A stretch of 64,000 nt of DNA. It comes from Undaria pinnatifida (taxonomy: Eukaryota > Sar > Phaeophyceae > Laminariales > Alariaceae). Both the position numbers and the translations under genes were made by a program. Shown here in pieces: positions 23,201 through 32,200 of this stretch. The stretch is taken from the NCBI GenBank assembly GCA_012845835.1, contig JABAKD010000011.1, forward strand, positions 7,750,381-7,814,380. Reading direction: 5' to 3'. The notes under the pieces were generated by a model, which saw nothing but the letters and a program-made list of their open reading frames with translations, ran no database searches and was not told the DNA's origin. How positions within the stretch are numbered: the stretch's first letter is position 1; each line of letters starts with the position of its first letter.

Positions 23201-26200
23201 CTATGCCTCTCTCAACACGCGGACTTGAGGAAAACAAACCAAAACCAAAAAATAAGAGCTACCCGATGAGCAATCCCATGGCCTATCTACAGCAGTAAGT
23301 ATATTACACAACGATTTTTTTTTCCCAAAAACAGTAATGAAATTCGGACGATTTTGGGTCAAGGAGCCCGCCGTCATTCAAAAACGATTTTGAGCCGAAA
23401 AGTTCTACCAGGTACGTCGGAGAGCGTGCTGCCGTGCCTGTTTGTAAGGTAGGGCCGAGGAGCTCCGACTTCCGCTCAAAAAATGAACGCTGCGTCGAAC
23501 CGTAACCGTCTTCCAGGCTGGACCGTACCGCAAACGGCACCTCCGACAGCTACTTGGACACCGTTCACCACCGAGTGTCCCTGGAGGACCTCGAGCCGGG
23601 CACTCGGTTCTTCTACCGCTGTGGCCACCCCCACCCTTCTCCCTCCCAAGAAGCCGACGCCTCCGAGGATTCCCCAACGGTAGACGTTTACGTCGCGAGG
23701 GGTAGCGGCAAAGGCGACGGTGCGGGAGTCGACTCCTCCCGAGAAATGGAGGAAAAAGATGCCGCGGGGTATGGCACGTGGTCGCAGGTTTCGTCCTTCG
23801 AGGCTGCTCCGGGGCCCGAGAGGTGCGTGCGGCGGATCGGCAAAAATCGTGGCCCGATCTGACGACAACCCAAGTGTTTGGGATAAAAATATGATTCTAA
23901 AATTAGCTTGGGCGCATCCAAGCCAATGCTGATGCTTGCATTGCATGATCGGCGGCGGCAGATTAATCCAACTTTGGGACAAATGTTTGGTTTCCACATT
24001 AGCTCCGAATCCAATACTGTAGGGCATTGAATGATCGGTGGGGCGGAAAGGAGTACACAGTGCGGTCAATGTTCGCGGAACGAGAGGTCCGTGTGTACCA
24101 TAGCATCATTTATTTGACGAGGCCCATATGATTATACCGCACTTCAGCACTGTGACAAGAAACCTTGCGGTTGGAGGGTGACGTCGGACAGATCACCGAT
24201 GATCGGTCCCCACTAGATAATCTATATCTTTGAGAGAATATCTGTGTGGTCTAGCTCATGTTACCGGCTGGGAGCCGCACGATCTATCTGCATGAGCTAA
24301 CAAATGTTTCCAGGGTTAGATCTGTACTCTCTGCATACAGATCGTGCACAATATCTTTTAACAGCAGATGCGGGATCTACGGTAGATGACCTAAATCGTC
24401 ATCTGTCAGAGGTGTGTTTGTGTGTGTTTATTTTTTTGTTGCGGAGAAATTATGGCGGTGCGGGTCCATCGTTGCGGCTGAACGATTGTAGCTGCCGGTG
24501 AAACTACGCTTTTTCGGGGTTGAGCTTTTTTTCTGCTGCTAAAATCGCAGGTTTCCCAGCGGTCCAAACCTGCGATGGTCTGCCGACCTCAATCAACGCT
24601 CGTACTACCCGAAAAAAATTTCCTGCATTGCTGAGTCCAAGTAGCTGTTTCTAAAACCGGTGCCCGCCGTTCTAAAGGGGTTGAGAACACTTGGGCAACA
24701 AAGATACCTGGTACATAAAAATCCCCCAATTTTCAGAAAGCCGCCGCTCCTCGTTCATCTCGGACGGCTGGCCGTACTACGCGAGCGGAGCCTCCAGCAT
24801 TCGGCATCGATGGCGTTTACCCAGCCCCGTACGATTTCGGCACAAACCTCACCCCACCCCCTTGCTCACAATACCCTTCTCTCCCCCCCCCCCCCCCCCC
24901 GGCGGTGCTCCGCCTCCAAGGAGATGCGTGGCCAATGGTCAAATGACTTCAGGCAAGCAACAAATGAGTACCCCCCCCATACACACGCACAAACACACAC
25001 ATTCCAAATTAACCTCGGCAATTCAATGTTGTTTCGTAGGTGGGCCGGAGACGGTCCGTGGGACCGACCGGTCTCCGTGGCGGTAGTTGGCGACTTCGGC
25101 CTTGTTGGCGCCGGCGCAACGTTTGATCGACTGCACCAGCTGGTGGACGACGGGGAAGTCGACTTCATTATTCACCTCGGCGACATCGCATGTAAGCGCG
25201 ACGTCATGCATATGTAGGCCTCTAAAACATGTTTCGTGTAGAGCGTAATAATCACCTCGAGGAGAGGCGGGAATTTGGTCTTCGGGGCGGCGCATGTAAC
25301 CGTTAAAACGAAGGGCGAAATAAAGTGTTGGGAAGAAGAGGGGTTCTTTTGGTTAGACTCGTAATTCGGATGCTACGTTCATTTTTCATCTCCGTGACAT
25401 CGCCTCACATGTCCAAAGTGGAGCGATTTAATCATTTATTGGAAGAGGAAGCCCATGCAAGCGTCCAAACTAGACCGAAATAAACCCTTGAGGAGGGGGG
25501 TAGCGTACTCATTTGTTGCTTGCCTTAGTCATTTGACCATTGACCACCCATCCCCTTCGAGACGGAGCACCGTTCCTACTCCCAATAAGAGACACCTCCA
25601 ACATTTGGGCGCTCATTACGTTTCTTCCGTATACTACATAGACACTGTTTGCTTATCCTATGCCCGTCCTGTTTCGCCGTCCTCGGCCACCATCCATCTC
25701 CTAGGATAGCGATCGATTTCTCGCTACTCTCTAGTCTACCAAACTCTTCCATGTCACACACGTCTAGTTTCCTCATCCCCTCCTCTAACGCATGTTCCTC
25801 CTCCGATACATTTCACATTCCCCTACTACGTGAGCCCTGCTCTCTATCGTGAGGAGGGGACGGCTTATCTGTTAGACTCGAAGGCAAAGCGAACCAAACC
25901 CTTACGGAGAGGAGGTGCATGCGAGCGTCCAAAGTACAACGAAACCAACGCTTGACGGGGGGGGCGCGCGTGTAACCATCCAAAGTAGAGCGACTTAGAC
26001 TTTTTCGGGGGAAGGAGGGCGTAGTTGTCAGGAAGAGCGAAGCAAACGTTTGGGGAGAGGGGGCAAACGTAAGCGTCCAAAGCGGGGCGGAACAAACCCC
26101 TGGTAAGATGATTTGTTTTTTGGTCAAACTCGGGGGAAATAAACGCTTGTGGCGGAGAGGGAGGCTTGTTTTGTCGGGTTCGTATAGGAGTCGTTGCGGT

Positions 26201-26923
26201 GTCGCTGGCATCAAGAAGGTGTGTACCCGAGGGAAGCTGCAGCGAAGCCTTGTGTGGCACGTCGCGCAGCAGTGCCCAGTCGTCAGTGTCACGCTCGGTT
26301 TTTACGGAGATTTTCACCAGTCGGATCACATTTCGGTGTACCAGCCGGATCGTGCCAGGGTGACCCGGCCCGGCCCCGTGATATCTGAAAAGCTCCTCAC
26401 CCGACCGGACTCGACCCGTAAGACTTCCAACACCTCCCGACCCGACCCGACTCCACCCGTGGGTTTTGGAAATGCCTCCTGTCCCATGGAAACCCGTTGA
26501 TGTTTTACAGGGTGGGGAGGAACACGGGTTGGAATAGTTTCTCACGTCGGACAGACAGATCCTTGGCCGATATGATCTGCTTGGCCTGTAGATTGTGTTG
26601 CCGGATGAGACCCGGATTGTGTGAACGAATCTACTAATAGTGCACGTTCCCTGGGTTGGATCTGTACCATCCCAGACCCTGCACAAACTGACCATAACGA
26701 CAGACATAGGATCTAAATGATCTAGATTATCTAGATGATCTAGATCACGATCTGTCTGACATGTGGACGGTTTGAAACGCATGGGAACGACTCCTTGAGA
26801 AGAAGTGGTACTCGTGAAACGTCTCAGTCCACACTTGTACTTTGCTCACCTCCGGATACGTATTGGTGCCTGAAGCACGGAGCAGTAGTAGTAGTAGCAG
26901 TAGTAGTAGTAGTAGCAGTAGTG

Positions 26924-26966
<43 letters not shown>

Positions 26967-29181
26967 CAGTAGTAGGGGTAGTAGTAGTATAATCCACAAG
27001 ACTGTTTGTTTAGTGTGCGGCTTTATCGGTGTGAGAACCACATATACTCCCGCCCACCTAGCGCTCCTTCCACCCCCCTCGCCCATCCCCGCCTTCCAAC
27101 ACATGTGGAAACCCATCAAACTAAAAAAAAAGATGCCGACGATGCCTTTTTGGAGCGGCTGTGGTCTTTCGGCTATGAAGACAAATGGGACGCGTTCATG
27201 AGGAGGTAGGCTGTCATCACATTGTTTAAAGTACTATGCGCGCCGCTGATCGGTTTTAGGGGCGGTGCGAACTTAACATATCGGTCTGTATTCCTCCGCG
27301 CACAACCAATTTCAAGTACGTCAGCCTTAAGTTTGTCTAATTTGAGGGGCCGATAGTCGACACTCAGCTTGTTGTTTGCGAACTGCGTAATACATCGAGT
27401 TTATGGTATTTTGCGTTGTTTTTCAGTGGTTTTCGATTTCCAGCTTTGCGATGGTACACCCGGATTTTTGTGGTATTTAACGCTGTTTTAGGGCCAGAAG
27501 AGACGCCTCTAGGTGGAGGTGTTGATGAGCTGTTGTATCTGTACGAGATGGCAAGCTGTGTGCGTGGAGCAGGACACAGCTTTGGTTCACCATACCTCTC
27601 ACGCTGAGACAACCATATACTACTACTAGTTTCACTACGTATAGTGAGCTTGTGTTTTTTGTCGCTGAAGTAGACCGTGTTGGCTCGCTTTACTCGAGAA
27701 TTTGGATCCTGTCGCATGTATACAGGGAACGGTTATAACTACTGCTTGCAGGCATGTAACCCATTCTAGAAACCCACTCTAGGTGTGAAGACAAAATAAC
27801 TTGAAATTAGTGTAGATAAGTTTTGCCGTGGGGAAAATGTTCGCCTCTGATGTCGTGTGGACCTGATATCTCCAGTGTGGACGTGAGGCGCTTGTCACTT
27901 GGCGTCGATGGCTTTATCGGTTTCAACCCAGAATTGAAGCACGATTCCACGTATACCCACAGCACCCGCATACGTTATATATACCGTACCCGCCGCAAGA
28001 TCTGCATCCGTCCACCTATGAAACCTGGGGACGGAACCAAAATGTCCCCTGACCATCAAAGGCTGCTTTGCTCTGCTTGCAGGACCTCGCGTGGTTACGC
28101 TTCGAAGGTGCCGTACATGGTCGTGCCGGGAAACCACGAGGCGGAGTGTCACAGCCCGCAATGTCTGTTCTCAAAGCGCAAGCTAAAGGTGAGCAAGGCA
28201 GGCACATCCGCCGGCACGGAAATACAGAACCTTTGATAGCGACACCAACAAATGCTCATAACCACATTTTTTTTATGTTTTAGCCGCATAAAACAAAAAA
28301 CATCAGAAGAGTAGGTACCAGATGAAAAAGTGTTCCACCTCCTTCCCGCAGCTCACACTCTATACGCGACTCGCCGACCACCTGACGGCGCGTCGCGCTT
28401 GTTGCGCGCATTGTCTGCCTGGCTGATGAAAACCCGACGTGCTCCGTCCCGGCATACGTAGTAGGGATGCGAGGGTCTATGGTCATACGACTACGGCTAT
28501 ACATGAAACGAGTACCCCCCCCCCCCATCATGATACCTCCCCCCCCTCCTCCTCGTTCGCCCACCGCTGTTCACTTTGTTCAGGCCTTGAAGCGATTCGG
28601 TGCCTACAACGCCCGCTTTAGAATGCCCTCGCTCGAGAGCGGGGCCGACCACGGGACGGCCATGTGGTACTCTTTCAATGTCGGACCCGTGCACTTCGTC
28701 ATTGTTGACACCGAAACCGATTTTCCTGGAGCCTTGGGCGACCAAATCGCTTGGTTCCGCGGCGCTGGAAACGGCGGGTTCGGGGATCAGCTCGCGTGGT
28801 TGGAAGAGGTTAGTATTGCTGTCCTCATCGAAAGGGTTTCCATCACCGTGATTGCGTGGAGGGCTTGCGAAGAAAAAAACTGCCCTGCGATTCACTCTTC
28901 TCATCCTTTTAAAAAAATAAAAACCACGAAGGGCGTTTTGAAGCGAGAACTTTGACCAAAAAAAAAATAGACAGCCCGAGAATTTTTTGAGGTGAGCGAA
29001 CGATTGTTTTGGACTCGAGAAATTTTGGAATAGTTTTCGTTCGCTTTACCTCTTTTCTTTAGCGATCAAAAATCGCTTAGTTTCGCCGCGCCAGAAACAG
29101 GGGGGTCGGGGGACAGGGGAACCAGTTCACATGGCTGGAAGGCGTTATTACGGAGATCCAGTGTTGACAGGGATAAATGCC

Positions 29182-29219
<38 letters not shown>

Positions 29220-32200
29220 GTCATGTTGCAAAAAAATCACCGGAAATTTCTCATAATTTTCGCAATATCTCGGCCAGAACATCATATATATATATTTTTT
29301 TTTTTTTATTATTTTCGCGCCGTGACCGCAAGGCCCATGCGAACAGCCAAGCTATCGTTTACCGTTATCGACGAAGAATTGACAGAGTTATGACCCCATA
29401 GGCATTAAATGACCCCAGTTAACAGTGGATCTCCGTATTTGTATATGGTGGTAGAACACCAGGGCTGTGGTTGGCGGGGTTTCTCCCCATTTTTTACTAC
29501 CAGGGCTGTGCCACGATAAGGGCACAGTAGCGTTGTTTCGGGCTAAATATATATGTATATATATATTTTTTTCTGAATTGACGGCGCTCCTTAACGCAAA
29601 ACCGTGTGTTTCTTTTGTTTTTTTTTGCTTCGTTTTTTTTAGCGTTAGCTTTTGTTTGCCCGTTGTGTTTATAGCTATAGGCCATGGGATTGATTGATTG
29701 CTTCATCGGGGGGTCGCCTTTTTTTGTTTTTGTTTTGTTTTCGCTTTTCGTGACAAAAAAGGCTACAGAGGGGAGAGAGTACACCCTCATTTGCACTACT
29801 GTGTTGGAGTCACTCGCACGAGTGACTCTGTAACTCACGGACAGACGTTTAGGCGTTTTTGTTTGGGGGGGAGGAGGCGCGCAGAGGAGGTTACCGTTAC
29901 CGTTCCATTTGCGGGTTGACGTCGGAAAATAATAAAAAAAACGCGTGCTCCGACAGAGGAGCACCACGTTTTTTTCTAATACTACCCCTCAATTTTGGGA
30001 GCTTAAGACCTGTCCCAAAAACTGATTCGGAGAAAAATAGAACTGCTAATGCATACCGGATGAAAAATCCCATGGCCAAGGAACACAACGAGAAAATCAT
30101 GCAAAAAAATAAAAGAATGGCCTATTATTATTTTTTTTTCCGACGATCTCGGGGCAAGGTAAGCCTGGTCATCCAGAAACCATTGCAGACGAAAATTGCT
30201 ACCTACCTCCGTCGTAGCATACGTCAACAGCACGAAAATGTTAACATCGCAAAGGGACCAGAGAGGGTCACTCGCGCGAGCGACGCCGACCTACCTACTC
30301 CAAAACAAATTGCACCATAAAGTCACCGCCTTACCGTATCCTGGGTGTCGGTTTTATCAATTTCGAAGTCGTTCTACGGTATCCCCCCCTCCCCAAACTT
30401 TTCTAGCCCCCCCTCCCCAAACTTTTCCGTAACGAAATCGCTGGTTTTGAAACCAGCTCCTGTGATACCGCCCGTATCTCCCGAAATACGTTGTGCCCCT
30501 TTCCACCTCGACGTCATCGTTCGATGCACGAAGTGGTCCTTTTTGCAACCAAGGAATTACGTGAAGACATTTTTTTTCATAGCATCGTTGCTCGTGTCGA
30601 GCGGCCATGCAACGTTCGTGAAAGAAAAACGCTGTTTTTTTTTTTTTTTTTTTTTGGGGGGGGGTATTGTAGAATCAGTCCCCGGGGCGTTGTTTTTTCA
30701 CGCGGGCTACGATAGAGGTGCGCCACCCCTTTTTTTTCTGAGGTTTCCTCGATTTGGGAGCTTCAAGACAGGTAGGATCTACCCCCCAAAACTGTTTTGG
30801 AGAAAAGAAAAGTAAAACTGCTTTTTGTTTCCTCGATTTGGGAGCTTCAAGACAGGTAGGATCTCCCCCCCAAAACTGTTTTGGAGAAAAGAAAAGTAAA
30901 ACTGCTTACGTATGATAACCGGATGAAAAACATCCCATCGCCCTAAGGTGCAGAACGACAAAAATCACCGCAAAAAAAAAGAAAAAAAAAGGCCTGATAT
31001 TTTCGGGGTCAAGGGGTCCCGTCGTTCAGAAACGATTTACGCCAAAAGCAAATATGCCTCCGTCTTAGCAGGCATCGAACGGTGCGCCCCTTCCGCGGCG
31101 TGAGTCTCTCTACCTTGCTGGAAAACAAATATAGCACATAGCCATCAATCACCCACCTCACTGTAAGTACGGGTTTTGCGGGGTTTTTTTTTTTGGGGGG
31201 GGGGGAGGGGGGGCAAGCAAGTTCTGACCGATCTGACCGGCTGAGCTCCTCAAGCAAACGCGCGGAACCATCGGGCGGACTGGCGTGGCAATTTCTTTTT
31301 ACGAGTGTGTTTTGTTTTTTCGGTAGGACTATGTAACAGCGCAGGCAGCGTAGGTCGGGTTGGGCGAGCGAGTGTCCTTCCGAAGTCATGTTTGGGGTGA
31401 AAAAAAAAAAAAAAAACTTTTCATGTTAGGAGCTTAGAAATTTCTTGGAATCTGCTGCGCTCCTACCGTGGGATGACTCTTCTTTTCTGCGATAACATAC
31501 ATATGTAGTATACCAGGTATAGTTTTGTTTCGAGTAGGGGGGGGGTAATGTTGTAAGGCTTTTAGTTTGGGTAAGCTATTGGGTAACCTTTTGCAAGTGG
31601 TCAAACGGACTAATACCTCACTAATTCCTTAACACATGACGTCGTCGATAGACCATGTTTTTTTTGGGGTCGTGGGTTCAAATCCCACCATCCACAATAA
31701 TAAACTTTTTCAGACTTTCCCTCATGTCGAACTTGAAAAATACTCTCCCCGGTATCCCCAGGAAGTGAAACCGCTTGGATATTGACAGGTCCGCCCGTAT
31801 ATCCGGCCGACCTGCTGTCCCGCCGTTTCAGGGGGGGGGTAATGTTATAAGGCTTAGTTTGGGTAAGCTATTGGTTAACCTTTTGCGAGTGGTCAAACGG
31901 GCTAGTACCCCGCTGATTCCTTAACAGTAGTGCATGTCTAGTATTTTCGGGATTCGGGCAGACGATAAAAGGCGACGACGAGCACAAATTCGGCGGGTCG
32001 AGCTTAAACTACTGCTACGAACTGCCGTGCTGTTTTTGTTTTCTGCGCTTTTTTTTTTTCACCCGGCGGCTTTTAGGATCTAGCGCGGGCTCAACAGGAG
32101 CGCGACGTCCGACCGTGGGTCATCGTCGCGGGCCACCGTCCAGTCTACGCGAGGGAAAGCGCCGGTGGAGACGGCAGGATCATCTATGGGTCCTCAGAAA

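Larger units (their letters stand above)
25192..27132 (+). other. Phosphatase intron 6, repeat-rich
   Basis: Holds the right arm of the inverted repeat (25495-25577), a degenerate tandem repeat at about 25380-26110, a dispersed repeat at 26285-26510 and a (GTA)n microsatellite at 26884-26990. It splits the Tyr codon of the GDxxY motif. Confidence 0.7.
28809..32076 (+). other. Phosphatase intron 9, largest and repeat-filled
   Basis: About 3.3 kb with a (ATC)n tract (29183-29221), MITE family 1 copies at 29941-30225 and 30699-31075, a MITE family 2 copy at 30371-30686, and family B tRNA-like units at 31552-31925. The element pile-up explains the intron's length. Confidence 0.8.

Noticed and set aside
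29177-29401. Poly-His protein
   Set aside because: A (CAT)n microsatellite inside a phosphatase intron.
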